Source: DATIBQ01 sp964573395
Lineage (GTDB): Bacteria; Patescibacteriota; Minisyncoccia; Phycocordibacterales; UBA9973
Assembly: GCA_964573395.1 (NCBI GenBank)
Contig: CAZNJI010000003.1
Coordinates: forward strand, 1-64,000
Direction: 5' to 3'
Length of the DNA: 64,000 nucleotides
Each line of letters opens with the position of its first letter. Within the stretch, counting starts at the first letter, position 1. Of the stretch, positions 39,690 to 48,870 are shown piece by piece. The notes beneath the pieces are model-generated. The model worked only from the letters and a program-made list of their open reading frames with translations, searched no databases and was not told the DNA's origin. The position numbers and the translations under genes were made by a program.

Positions 39690-40964
39690 CTACCGGACGA
39701 TTATTTTAATCGATTCGGTTTTTGATGGGAAATACGGAGTCCAAAATGGGATTTTTCGGTACATTGCCTCAAGAACACTCGGGAAGGCTTTCATCGCTTC
39801 ATCGAACGATCTGAACGGCTTTCCAACAACTGCCGCCTTCACCTTTTCTTCGTCTACAGAACCAACCAGCGTTCCGGTTCCCGAAATCTTAATGGTGAGC
39901 TCTTGTGGAATAGTAGCCGTTTCAAGCGGCAGCAGGCTCACCGGCTCAACCACTAATGCGGCAAAATCGGGAATTCTATATGTTCCCCCTTTCTCGATGC
40001 CTGGGTTATTTTGCAGCGCTTCACCCGCTACCGCAGTAGCCAGCGGCTCTTCCGGAAATAGATACAACACCAGCGTGCCTGAAAGCGTTACCGGAAACTT
40101 AATGCTCGGGTTTTTCAAATTTACCGAAGCGGTATCGAATACGACAAACTGCAGATCGGGGAAACTGATGAATCCTTTTGGAATCTGAGCCCGCGCCTGG
40201 CGCTTCAGTTTTTCGGTAAGCAGCTGCTGCAAGACGTCGATAATCTGCTCTTTATTATCCTCCGTTACGGTATGTACCATGCCGCTTTCGCCTCCCGTGA
40301 TCGATCCGCTCGAACGAGCGTACACTTTCGTCTTTCGGTCGCCGGTATAGCCCACGACGGTAAACGTTGTTCCCTCTACGTTGTAGTCGCTTCCGACTGC
40401 AGCCGCAGTTACCTGTACCGGATTCGACGTCCCCGCAATCCGGGTGCCTGCCTCTGTTTTAAATCCTGGAATCGTAATATCCGCGGCGGTAACGTAGCGC
40501 TTTCCAGTTGCCGCCTGAATCGTCGTTCCTTTTTTAATGACGAGCGGCTTTGAAGAATATTCATTGAAAAATGCAACCCGGCCGCTCGCTTTTACGTACG
40601 ATTCAACCAGCTTATCGCCGATAATTTCCCTTGAAACGTCGCCCTTAAGCACCATTGCCTGAAAATGAAGCGGCTCATTCGGAGCAACTTGCTCATGCGG
40701 CACAGTAATGAGCGAATCATCCAACGTAACGGCAACTTTCCGCGGCGTAATAGTTACCGTTGCGCGCGAGTAAAGAATGCCAAGAAAGAAGAATCCTCCG
40801 GCCGCAAGCACGGCAATGGCAATACCGAAGAGTGTTCGAAAACGGTGCCGGCGTGGCGGATGGGTTTGGGGTGAGTCGTGACGGACAGGCTCATGCTCTA
40901 CTACCGCATTAAGCTTCTTTCCTTTCTTTTCCCGCTCTTTGATTATTGCGTCGTATAATTTCAT
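39690..40964 (-). CDS. Single-pass membrane protein with baseplate-J-like domain
   Basis: A 424-residue protein. About 45 basic cytoplasmic residues precede one membrane helix (LFGIAIAVLAAGGFFFLGIL), then a large outside region of beta-rich repeats resembling the baseplate J domain (VIKKGTTIQAATGKRYVTAA, PVQVTAAAVGSDYNVEG). In CPR genomes proteins like this occur beside an actin-fold protein, as here (4 bp gap). A role in a surface or pilus-like structure is inferred only from that pairing. Confidence 0.65.
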   Translation of the reverse strand: MKLYDAIIKEREKKGKKLNAVVEHEPVRHDSPQTHPPRRHRFRTLFGIAIAVLAAGGFFFLGILYSRATVTITPRKVAVTLDDSLITVPHEQVAPNEPLHFQAMVLKGDVSREIIGDKLVESYVKASGRVAFFNEYSSKPLVIKKGTTIQAATGKRYVTAADITIPGFKTEAGTRIAGTSNPVQVTAAAVGSDYNVEGTTFTVVGYTGDRKTKVYARSSGSITGGESGMVHTVTEDNKEQIIDVLQQLLTEKLKRQARAQIPKGFISFPDLQFVVFDTASVNLKNPSIKFPVTLSGTLVLYLFPEEPLATAVAGEALQNNPGIEKGGTYRIPDFAALVVEPVSLLPLETATIPQELTIKISGTGTLVGSVDEEKVKAAVVGKPFRSFDEAMKAFPSVLEAMYRKIPFWTPYFPSKTESIKIIVR

Positions 40965-40968
40965 ATTC

Positions 40969-42144
40969 TTACCATTGCCGTTCTAAGAAAAGCGAACCTA
41001 TGACGAGCGGCACATCGCTGCCGAAATTCTGGCCTAAAGATTCAACTAGCTGCTCGTCGAAAAACCTGACCTTCGGTGTTATTGCCGGCATCAAGTAGCC
41101 AAGCACCGGATCCTGCTCGATCGAATTCTGGAAAATGATTTCGTAGCGCGGATCGGTTACTATCAGCATATCTTCTGGAAGCGCAAAACCAAAGTGCCCC
41201 GTTTGCACTACTCCCTGCAATCCAATCTGCCACGACGCAATAAATGTCTGAAGCGCAATGTTAATCCGATTTTTCGCGGTAGCAGTTAAATGTTTATTTC
41301 GAAATGCAGCAAGGAGCGACTCGGCTTCGGCTAGCGTTTTGGTTCCATCGGCCATCAGTGTTCGAATGAGGCCGTAGGTTCCAATCGGAAACGAATGCTG
41401 GTAGAGGAACACGCCGTTTTTTATGAAGGCAACATCGGTAACCTCTTCGCCGACGTCGATAATGGTAAGCTCTTTCAATGGTTCGATGAAGTCGCGGAAT
41501 GCCACAAATGCCGTGTATGCAGCCGTAGTAAAACCGAACGACTCAATGTGATAATGCTTTCCCACGGCATCGCGAAGCCGCGTCAGAATGAGGTTTGGCG
41601 CAAAGGTTACGGTTACAGTAAGCTCGACTTCGGTAGCCTGTTTTCCGAAGGGGTTGCTTGAAGCGTACCCGTTGAGCCGTACCTGGGAAATTTGCCGTTC
41701 GATGATTTTCCCGTCTTTTCCGAACGGGCCAAATTTCTCAAGCTCGTGTTCAATGATATGCGAAATTTCTCGCTCAATCATTTCGTTCAAAAGGCGCTCG
41801 GTAAACACGAAAGGCGCATCTTTCCGCTGGACAATGGTTCTCGTCTGCGAGACATACCAGGGAGATGAAAGAACGAATTGCACGTAATCGGGGCGGTGCG
41901 TGTCGGCTTTTCCCAGCTCCGCCGCAACACGTTCAAGTGCCACGACAGTTTCGGTGATGAAGCGCTTGATATTGAGATCTTCCTTGAACTGCAAATTTAC
42001 TCGGTGAGCAGCCAGGATGCTTGGTTTTTTTGCCTTGTCGAATCCTCGATGCAGCATTGCGTGCGCGCCGCCAACGCTTCCGGAGCTAACGTCAAACAGT
42101 GCAACTACCCGCTCGCCTTTTTTTGCGCGAGAAAAAATTCCCAT
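40969..42144 (-). CDS. PilM/FtsA-like actin-fold protein
   Basis: A 391-residue protein. VALFDVSSGSVGGAHAML at the N-terminus and ELTIIDVGEEVTDVAFIKNG in the middle resemble the phosphate 1 and phosphate 2 loops of actin-fold ATPases. It lacks the MinD-like or SHS2 hallmarks needed to name it PilM or FtsA with certainty. Directly upstream of the baseplate-J-like gene. A TATACT box ends 6 nt before the ATG, so the pair has a leaderless mRNA. Confidence 0.6.
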   Translation of the reverse strand: MGIFSRAKKGERVVALFDVSSGSVGGAHAMLHRGFDKAKKPSILAAHRVNLQFKEDLNIKRFITETVVALERVAAELGKADTHRPDYVQFVLSSPWYVSQTRTIVQRKDAPFVFTERLLNEMIEREISHIIEHELEKFGPFGKDGKIIERQISQVRLNGYASSNPFGKQATEVELTVTVTFAPNLILTRLRDAVGKHYHIESFGFTTAAYTAFVAFRDFIEPLKELTIIDVGEEVTDVAFIKNGVFLYQHSFPIGTYGLIRTLMADGTKTLAEAESLLAAFRNKHLTATAKNRINIALQTFIASWQIGLQGVVQTGHFGFALPEDMLIVTDPRYEIIFQNSIEQDPVLGYLMPAITPKVRFFDEQLVESLGQNFGSDVPLVIGSLFLERQW

Positions 42145-42196
42145 CCAATTAGTATATCAGCCTGAATTCGTATGGAGAAATTTTTAAACTTTTTTA

Positions 42197-43891
42197 TTAC
42201 TGCAGAACTGCTTTGATGCGCCGAATTCCCTGCGAAGATGCCTCCTCTTTCAGAATTTTAAACGTTCCAAGAATGCCCGTGCGCTCAACGTGCGGCCCGC
42301 CGCAGAATTCAGCGCTAATGGCGCTACCCTCTCCATCAGCCGAAGGACAAATAAAATAAACACTTACGATTTCCGGATATTTTGCGCCGAATTCCATCTC
42401 TGCTCCGATTTTTTCAGCTTCCGCCAAAGGCATTTCTCGCTTTACAACATTATAGTCAGCCACAATCCATTCATTAACCAGCTTTTCAACAGCAGATTTT
42501 TCTTCATCAGTCATTTTTCTGTCGAACGAGAAATCTAACCGCAAGCGTTCTTCAGTAATATTACTTCCCCGCTGCTTCACGTCTTTTCCGAGCACTCGCT
42601 GGAGTGCCGCCAAGAGCAAGTGGTGTGCCGTATGAAGCTTTGTGGTCTGTTCGCTCGTATTTGCAAGCCCTCCTTTGAATTTCTGTTCCGCTCCGGTGCG
42701 AGACGCATCCTGGTGTGCTTTCATTTCCGTTTCAAATTTTTCTCGATTAATTGCGATGCCTTTTTCTTTGGCTAATTCCTCAGTCAGTTCAATCGGAAAA
42801 CCGTAGGTAGTGGCAAGAATGAACGGATCAGTGCCCTTTTCAAATTCTTTCAGTCCCTGTTGTAGAGTTAATCGGAATTTTGATTCTTCTGCCGCAAGAT
42901 ATGTTTCAAGTTTCGTTTCTACTTCCTTATAAGTATCCTTGTAAACACGAATAAATAATCGGGCAATAAATCGCAAGGTTGTTTCTGTACCTCCAAAATT
43001 TAAACCAAGAATATCTGAATAGCGCACTGCCCGACGAATAAGTCTCCGTAAAATGTATCCTCTATCTTTATTTGAAGGAGTAACACCATCACCCAAAAGG
43101 AGAAGACATGTGCGAATATGGTCAGCAATAATTCTCGCTGAATGTTCGTTAAAGTTCTTGGAATTTTCCTTTATTAAATCTATTACTGAACTAAATAGAT
43201 CTGTTTCGTACACATTTGAGACACCTACTGCTTGTACCAACAAACGCTCAAGGCCCATACCGGTATCAATACCTTTTGTCTCAAGCGGTATAAACGTTCC
43301 GTCTTTTGTTTTGTAGTACTCGTTGAAAACGATGTTCCATACCTCAACGCCATCGATGTAAATTTCAGTTGTCGGTCCGCATGGCCCCTCGTCTCCCGTC
43401 GGACCCCAGAAATTATCTTCTTTGTTATGTTCCCTGATAACGAGATTCGAATCGATGCTCTGCCAAATGGCGCGCGATTCTTCATCTGCCGGAATGCCGC
43501 TTTCATCATCTTTAAAAATAGATACGTAATCGATTGCAAGGCCAAGCTCTTTCGTAATGAATTCATAGGCATAGGTAATTGCTTCTTTTTTCCAGTAGCC
43601 GCCAAAGGAAAAATTGCCGAGCATTTCAAAAAACGTCAGGTGCGTGTCATCACCAACCTCTTCGATGTCGCCCGTTCGAACGCATTTTTGCACGGTTGCT
43701 ACATTCTGAGCACCAAAATCAGCTTCCGCGTTTTTCTGGCCAGTGTAGTAAGGCTTGAATTGCTGCATGCCGGCAGTCGTAAAAAGAACGGATGGGTCAT
43801 CCTTTGGAATAAGCGAAGCGCTCGGAAGCACTGTATGCCCTCGTTTCTCAAAAAAATCTAAAAATCGTTTTCGGAGTTCAGTACTGGTCAT
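42197..43891 (-). CDS. alaS: Alanyl-tRNA synthetase, C-terminally reduced
   Basis: A 564-residue AlaRS. The class II catalytic domain is complete (FFEKRGHTVLPSASLIPKDD, FFEMLGNFSFGGYWK, GMGLERL), as are the tRNA-recognition region and the editing domain with HTAHHLLLAAL and CGGPH for the zinc/deacylation site. The protein ends right after editing, so the linker and C-Ala domain of the roughly 875-residue bacterial enzyme are missing, a pattern known from CPR. mgtC lies 18 bp upstream. Confidence 0.95.
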   Translation of the reverse strand: MTSTELRKRFLDFFEKRGHTVLPSASLIPKDDPSVLFTTAGMQQFKPYYTGQKNAEADFGAQNVATVQKCVRTGDIEEVGDDTHLTFFEMLGNFSFGGYWKKEAITYAYEFITKELGLAIDYVSIFKDDESGIPADEESRAIWQSIDSNLVIREHNKEDNFWGPTGDEGPCGPTTEIYIDGVEVWNIVFNEYYKTKDGTFIPLETKGIDTGMGLERLLVQAVGVSNVYETDLFSSVIDLIKENSKNFNEHSARIIADHIRTCLLLLGDGVTPSNKDRGYILRRLIRRAVRYSDILGLNFGGTETTLRFIARLFIRVYKDTYKEVETKLETYLAAEESKFRLTLQQGLKEFEKGTDPFILATTYGFPIELTEELAKEKGIAINREKFETEMKAHQDASRTGAEQKFKGGLANTSEQTTKLHTAHHLLLAALQRVLGKDVKQRGSNITEERLRLDFSFDRKMTDEEKSAVEKLVNEWIVADYNVVKREMPLAEAEKIGAEMEFGAKYPEIVSVYFICPSADGEGSAISAEFCGGPHVERTGILGTFKILKEEASSQGIRRIKAVLQ

Positions 43892-43909
43892 AAAAAATTA
43901 CGTATGTTT

Positions 43910-44380
43910 CTAGAGCGGATCGGAATCATCGGTCCGGCGGATCGGCAAGTTGCTGATTTTCCGCTCAATGAGCCATAAGACGATGAAGATGAAGAGCGTA
44001 AAGAAGGTTGCGGCAATCGCTACGCTGTACAATCCAAACCCGCAGGCAAGCCCAATAGCAGAAGCAACCCACAGCCCGCTTGCCGTCGTGATGCCCGTTA
44101 CCCGGCCCTCTCGGTGCAAAATTGCTCCTGCGCCTAAGAACCCTGCTGCGGCAACCACTTGAGCCGCCGTTCGCATTGGGTCAAAATCATACGCTGCAAA
44201 CGAAGAGACGACCAGCTGGGAAATGGTTGCAAAGAGTGCTGACCCCATGGAGATGAGCGCATACGTCCGCATGCCGGCAGTCTTGTGCGCGAAGAATCGC
44301 TCGAGCCCGATAACCATGCCAAGGATCATGGCAATAAAGATGCTGATAAAGACTTCGCTATGACTGGTCAGTGTTTCCAT
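43910..44380 (-). CDS. MgtC/SapB family membrane protein
   Basis: A 156-residue protein with four or five membrane helices: SIFIAMILGMVIGLERFFAH, ALISMGSALFATISQLVV, GFLGAGAILHREGRVTGITT and AIGLACGFGLYSVAIAATFF. The GAGAI and TGITTA motifs are typical of MgtC. The cytosolic ACT-like tail is missing. Family roles include magnesium homeostasis and F-ATPase control. TATACT ends 8 nt before the ATG. Confidence 0.9.
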   Translation of the reverse strand: METLTSHSEVFISIFIAMILGMVIGLERFFAHKTAGMRTYALISMGSALFATISQLVVSSFAAYDFDPMRTAAQVVAAAGFLGAGAILHREGRVTGITTASGLWVASAIGLACGFGLYSVAIAATFFTLFIFIVLWLIERKISNLPIRRTDDSDPL

Positions 44381-44400
44381 ATGATAAAAGTATACACCAC

Positions 44401-45450
44401 TTACGCGATTACTCCGCCGCCGATACAGGTGTCGCCGTCATAGAGCACCACCGACTGCCCGGCAGTAACCGCACCGGGATGAGATTTAAAATGAATGACG
44501 GAGTCTGATACGGTACACGCAACCTTCGGCGCATGATACCGAATTTGTGCTTTGTATGTTTTTGCTTTTTCAGGCGTCAGAATCCAATTGCTCGTTTTGA
44601 GCACGAGCGCCAATGGTTCACGGGTAAATGTTTCCGGCGAATCTTTTGAAACAGTAATGGTATTTTTTTCGACATCTTTATGGGTAACAAAATATGGCAC
44701 CGATCGATCGCCTGTCGTAATCGTAAACCCGTGACGCTCTCCAATGGTGTAGAACCACGCACCGGTATGTACTCCAATGGCTTCTTTGCTCTGATTAAGA
44801 ACTTTTCCTGGCTTTTGCTTGATGTAGTGACCAAGGAACTCTTTCATGTCGACGTCTCCTAAAAAGCAAATACCCTGGCTGTCTTTTTTTTGAGATGTGA
44901 ACAATCCTGCCCGCGCTGCAATATTACGCACTGAAGATTTTTTCAAATGCCCAATCGGAAACAGCGCGAGAGAGAGCTGCTCTTGGCTCAACATCCAGAG
45001 AAAATACGACTGGTCTTTCGCCGCATCTACTCCGCTTTCAAGTATTGCTTTCTCGCCATGCGTTACGCGTGCATAGTGGCCAGTAGCGATAAAATCTGCC
45101 CCTTTTTCAAGTGCGAATCTTAAAAAGGATCCGAATTTAATTACCTTGTTGCAGAGCACATCAGGATTCGGAGTGCGCCCGGCTCTGTATTCTTCAATCA
45201 TGTATTCAGCAACTTCTTTTTTATATTCTTCTTCGCAATCAAGAAAATGAAATGGGATACTAAGTGCAGCACACACCCGCATCGCATCGCGCTTCTCGTC
45301 TACCCAGGTGCAGGGCAGCCAATCAGGTGCCCAGGTTTTAATGAACACCCCATGGACTTCATACCCTTCTTTTTTCAGGAGATATGCGGCAACAGACGAG
45401 TCTACCCCGCCTGAAATCCCTACGAATACTTTTTGGCCGTTATTTTTCAC
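44401..45450 (-). CDS. mnmA: tRNA-specific 2-thiouridylase MnmA
   Basis: A 349-residue thiolase. The PP-loop is VGISGGVDSSVAAYLL, the two catalytic Cys are in PNPDVLCNKVIKF and GICFLGDVDM, and the C-terminal barrel is complete. It makes 2-thiouridine at position 34 of tRNA-Lys, Glu and Gln. The start is a GTG (45450) preceded by TAGTAT 6 nt before, so even a GTG start may be leaderless. It ends 20 bp before mgtC. Confidence 0.96.
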   Translation of the reverse strand: MKNNGQKVFVGISGGVDSSVAAYLLKKEGYEVHGVFIKTWAPDWLPCTWVDEKRDAMRVCAALSIPFHFLDCEEEYKKEVAEYMIEEYRAGRTPNPDVLCNKVIKFGSFLRFALEKGADFIATGHYARVTHGEKAILESGVDAAKDQSYFLWMLSQEQLSLALFPIGHLKKSSVRNIAARAGLFTSQKKDSQGICFLGDVDMKEFLGHYIKQKPGKVLNQSKEAIGVHTGAWFYTIGERHGFTITTGDRSVPYFVTHKDVEKNTITVSKDSPETFTREPLALVLKTSNWILTPEKAKTYKAQIRYHAPKVACTVSDSVIHFKSHPGAVTAGQSVVLYDGDTCIGGGVIA

Positions 45451-45486
45451 GAAGAGATACTAGCATAAAATAAAATGCTGAGTATG

Positions 45487-46026
45487 TTATTTCAAATTCA
45501 TCAGTTTTTTGAAGAGTTCGTACGTTGCGTATGCATCAGAGAATGCAGTATGCGCTTTACTGTTTTCAATGCCGAAATACTCGCAGAGCGCGCGTAGAGA
45601 AAACTTGTTGATGTCTCCTTGGTCATAGAGCTTTGCGAACGCAATGGAAATGGTATCAAGCCGGTGGTAGTGCATACCATTTGGAACGCCGGTTTTTCGA
45701 AACGCTCCGTCGATGAACGCAGAATCGAATGACACATTATGCGCAATCATCACTGCGCCTTCGGTTTTTTGCGCAAACACTTTCATCGCCTCATCCAGGC
45801 TGTATGCAAAGAGCCATGCCGATTCATCATAGCCGTTTACTCGAAGCGATTGTGGGTCGGCTGTTTCAATGTGTTCTGGCTTTACCTTCAAATCAACCTT
45901 ATCAACGACTTCAAGTGTACCATTTTGGAATCGCGCAATAACTGCGCCAAGCTCTATGATTTCATATAGCTCCGGGTTGATACCGGTTGTTTCAACGTCG
46001 ACGAATGCAAGTGGTTGATTAAGCAT
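45487..46026 (-). CDS. DEDDh 3'-5' exonuclease
   Basis: A 179-residue DnaQ-like exonuclease: LAFVDVETTGINPE, MIAHNVSFDSAFIDGAF and HTAFSDAYATYELF contain the DEDDh residues. It could be a proofreading subunit or RNase T-like enzyme. It starts 5 bp after the mltG stop in a run of 48304-47036, mltG and this gene. Confidence 0.88.
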   Translation of the reverse strand: MLNQPLAFVDVETTGINPELYEIIELGAVIARFQNGTLEVVDKVDLKVKPEHIETADPQSLRVNGYDESAWLFAYSLDEAMKVFAQKTEGAVMIAHNVSFDSAFIDGAFRKTGVPNGMHYHRLDTISIAFAKLYDQGDINKFSLRALCEYFGIENSKAHTAFSDAYATYELFKKLMNLK

Positions 46027-46031
46027 GATGG

Positions 46032-47030
46032 TTAGCTTCGCGATTTTAGGTAACGCCGAATGTTTTCTAGATGTTCAGCGTACGTGCGGGCATAGTGAAT
46101 AGTACCTTCTTTATCATGAAGATAAAAGAGGTACGGCGAATCAGTTGGGTGTATAGTCGCTTCAATTGCGGCAAGGCCCGGGTTTGCAATCGGCTTCGGG
46201 GGAAGCCCCTTGTTTCTATACGTGTTAAACGGGCTCTCGAGAGCCAAATCAGCTTTCGTTAATTCCGCGCTCGATTTTCCGAGCAATACGGAAAACGGCG
46301 CATCAACTTGCAGCAGCGTTCCCATATCAAACCGCTTCCAGAGGATTCCGGCGATTACGGCGCGATCTTCCGGCCCGTTCGCTTCCCGTTCGACGATTGA
46401 GGCCATAGTAATAATTTCCTCCATAGTTCTTCCCGAAGTGTCCTGATCTAGTTTTAGCTTTTCAGTCCGGCGGACAAAGTTGTTGCGGAGGGTTGTAACG
46501 ACCAGATCAGGCTTTGCGTTCGGGAAGAACGAATACGTATCGGGAAAGAGATACCCTTCGTACGGAGCCGCAAGTTCAAGGAATAACTTCGTATCAAATT
46601 CAGGGAACGTAGCGCCGAGCCGCACCGCCATGTCGCGAAAAGTAAAACCTTCCGGAAAGGTAACCTTCTTCTTTTCAATGCCAAACTGCTTGCCGGAAAT
46701 CCGAAGCGCGAGCTCAAAAGCGCTTGCCGGCTTTTCGAAATAATAAAGCCCTTCGCTGATGCTTCGGTCGCTTCCCAACAAGAGCATCCAGAATTCGAAC
46801 AGCCGTTCGGAACGCACCGCGCCGTCAGCCGTCAGTTCATTCGAAATTGAGAAAAGCCCCTGCCCCAATTCGATGGTGAGTTGGTACGGGCGCGGAAAAG
46901 CCTCCGGCGGACGATTGAGCGAAAGAAAATAAAAAAAGAGCGCGAAAAGAGCAACTAGTGCTCCGATGAGCATCTTTCCCCACTGCCTCGTACGCCCGCT
47001 ATATGAATCTGAAAAAGACAAAGGTTCCAC
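46032..47030 (-). CDS. mltG: Endolytic peptidoglycan transglycosylase MltG
   Basis: A 332-residue YceG-family protein. An N-terminal membrane helix (MLIGALVALFALFFYFLSL) leads to the LysM-like and catalytic parts with PYEGYLFPDTYSFFPNA, IITMASIVEREANGPEDRAV (catalytic Glu in the VERE motif) and NTYRNKGLPPKPIANPGLAA. It cuts nascent glycan strands. It starts 5 bp after the upstream gene. Confidence 0.94.
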   Translation of the reverse strand: MEPLSFSDSYSGRTRQWGKMLIGALVALFALFFYFLSLNRPPEAFPRPYQLTIELGQGLFSISNELTADGAVRSERLFEFWMLLLGSDRSISEGLYYFEKPASAFELALRISGKQFGIEKKKVTFPEGFTFRDMAVRLGATFPEFDTKLFLELAAPYEGYLFPDTYSFFPNAKPDLVVTTLRNNFVRRTEKLKLDQDTSGRTMEEIITMASIVEREANGPEDRAVIAGILWKRFDMGTLLQVDAPFSVLLGKSSAELTKADLALESPFNTYRNKGLPPKPIANPGLAAIEATIHPTDSPYLFYLHDKEGTIHYARTYAEHLENIRRYLKSRS

Positions 47031-47035
47031 GATAA

Positions 47036-48304
47036 TTAAATGGGTAGATTCGCAGGAGGTTCCGCCTTCTTTGCCTCGATGCGAGTAAAGGTTGGCGTTT
47101 CTGCAACCCGCCCTGGAAGATGGTACATCGTCGCAAGCTCTTCGGTCGTTAGAATAAACGGCTTCTCCCCGTTCCTCCCCGGAGAAGTAAAGTAGCTTTT
47201 AATGTCAAAAAAATCAAACGGCCGATAAAAGAAATATCTTTTTTTATACGCTGAAAGAAGCTTTGCTTTCTTTTCTATGATTCTATTACCCAACAGATCC
47301 TGCCAGGGAAAATCAAACGCCGTCGGTCCTTCCGGCTTGAATCCGTTCAATTCGCTTGAGTTGTACTGGCGAACGGCACCAGTCAATCCTGCGATCATGT
47401 CTGCATTAAAATTTTCCTTCTTCGCCAAATAAATCGCCCGAATGCCGGCATCGAAGCCGAATTTGTTCAAATTCCTCTCGATCGATTCGATTATGGCGCT
47501 TTGCCCCCTTGTCTCGCGAACCGTGGTCGTTACATCGCCGTCCTTCTGAGTGGTCATTTCTTTTCGAAGCTTTTTAATGAGCGCGCGTGCGCTGTCTTTC
47601 CATGATTTGCCTGATTCTTCTTCTCCTTTGTCGTTCTTTACCGTGAACCGGCTGGTATCGGCGCGAACAATGATTTGGAACCACACCTGCTCTCCCGCGC
47701 CGATGGAGCCCATGTATTCAAGTGTTGGAGTAATCGGATCGATGCGTTCCTCTTCTTCAAGAGAACCGACCGCTCTATCAAGGCCGTAGTCAACATACGT
47801 CTTTATGGGGTACGCATCTTCCTTCGTGAGAACGAATCGGCATCCCCACAAACTTAAGTCGGCATGCTTCGTAAATTCCGGAACTTGCAGCGTGTAATCG
47901 GGCACTTCTTTCACTTCTGCCTGCGGATATTGCGCGTAAATTTGCGTCTCGATTATTTTCTGGAATTTCGCATTTGTCCGGATGAAAAAGCGGATCTTCC
48001 CCTCGACTGAAACGATTTCCAGGGAAAAGTAGTTGCGAAGGTTTCCTTTCCAGTATTTGTCAAAAAAATTTCCCGTGCCTCCCGTTTGATAGAGCGCATT
48101 GAGCATCAGCTCCATGGCAACTGGTGATTTAAAAACATCTTTGGGCGGCTTTATTTCAAGCAGAACCCATTTAATGCCGTTGAGAAAAAGCGTATTAATG
48201 TAGCTCACCCACAAATTCCATGCAATAACGACCAGCACCGGTACGGCGATAAAAATGGCGATTTGGTTCAGGAAACTGCCGAATCCTGAAGAAAATTCTT
48301 GCAT
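47036..48304 (-). CDS. Conserved membrane-anchored protein, 422 aa
   Basis: One N-terminal membrane helix (IAIFIAVPVLVVIAWNLWV) and a large soluble domain. The pattern NFFDKYWKGNLRNYFSLEIV and VWFQIIVRADTSRF is familiar from CPR proteins that precede conjugation-like ATPases, but no such ATPase is next to it. I cannot assign a function. TATACT ends 7 nt before the ATG, so the operon mRNA is probably leaderless. mltG and an exonuclease follow. Confidence 0.6.
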   Translation of the reverse strand: MQEFSSGFGSFLNQIAIFIAVPVLVVIAWNLWVSYINTLFLNGIKWVLLEIKPPKDVFKSPVAMELMLNALYQTGGTGNFFDKYWKGNLRNYFSLEIVSVEGKIRFFIRTNAKFQKIIETQIYAQYPQAEVKEVPDYTLQVPEFTKHADLSLWGCRFVLTKEDAYPIKTYVDYGLDRAVGSLEEEERIDPITPTLEYMGSIGAGEQVWFQIIVRADTSRFTVKNDKGEEESGKSWKDSARALIKKLRKEMTTQKDGDVTTTVRETRGQSAIIESIERNLNKFGFDAGIRAIYLAKKENFNADMIAGLTGAVRQYNSSELNGFKPEGPTAFDFPWQDLLGNRIIEKKAKLLSAYKKRYFFYRPFDFFDIKSYFTSPGRNGEKPFILTTEELATMYHLPGRVAETPTFTRIEAKKAEPPANLPI

Positions 48305-48331
48305 AGCTAGTAGTATACCAGACGAGCGAGC

Positions 48332-48868
48332 TTACTTTTTAAACTGAATCGGAATGCGAACCGTCTTTGGCGGCGTGCGGGCAAGATCAGGATGCGTTAA
48401 GACGACAAAGCCCGTTTTGGTGGTCGGAAGCATTGAAAGGTTAATGACCGCATTGAATTCTTGGATGCCGTCCGGCGTGCTTCCCGAAACGCCCGCAACC
48501 CTCTCTCCTGCCGGAATCGGCCGAAGGTCACTTAACGGCTTTCCCGCTGAGTCAATCACTTGTGCATAGAGCGCAACGCCGTTTACCGGAAGCCATTGAC
48601 ATGCGCCGACCGTGCCGGAAACTGGCACGGTAGTGGTAATAACCTGCAAACCTTTCGGCGCAAAAACAGCAAGGCCACACTCGCTCGGTGCGGGCGTTTC
48701 CGTCACTGTGTCTTTCGCATTATTACTTTGCGTGCTTGTTCCTGCCGTGTCTTGAGAAGGAAACAAATTTGCCAGAAGCGTGAGCGCAAGAAGAACGACA
48801 ACAATGATGACGATCGGGTCATGACCCCCGAAGATTCCACTTGGTTGCGGCGCCTTTTCGTCAGCCAT
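48332..48868 (-). CDS. Membrane-anchored hypothetical protein, 178 aa
   Basis: A membrane helix (IVIIVVVLLALTLLANLF) near the N-terminus is followed by a Ser/Thr-rich linker and an outside beta-rich domain with two Cys (SECGLAVF and GACQWLPV) that could form a disulfide. It resembles immunoglobulin-like surface domains, but I do not recognise a family. It starts 2 bp after the upstream regulator and is cotranscribed with it. Confidence 0.6.
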   Translation of the reverse strand: MADEKAPQPSGIFGGHDPIVIIVVVLLALTLLANLFPSQDTAGTSTQSNNAKDTVTETPAPSECGLAVFAPKGLQVITTTVPVSGTVGACQWLPVNGVALYAQVIDSAGKPLSDLRPIPAGERVAGVSGSTPDGIQEFNAVINLSMLPTTKTGFVVLTHPDLARTPPKTVRIPIQFKK

Positions 48869-48870
48869 AC

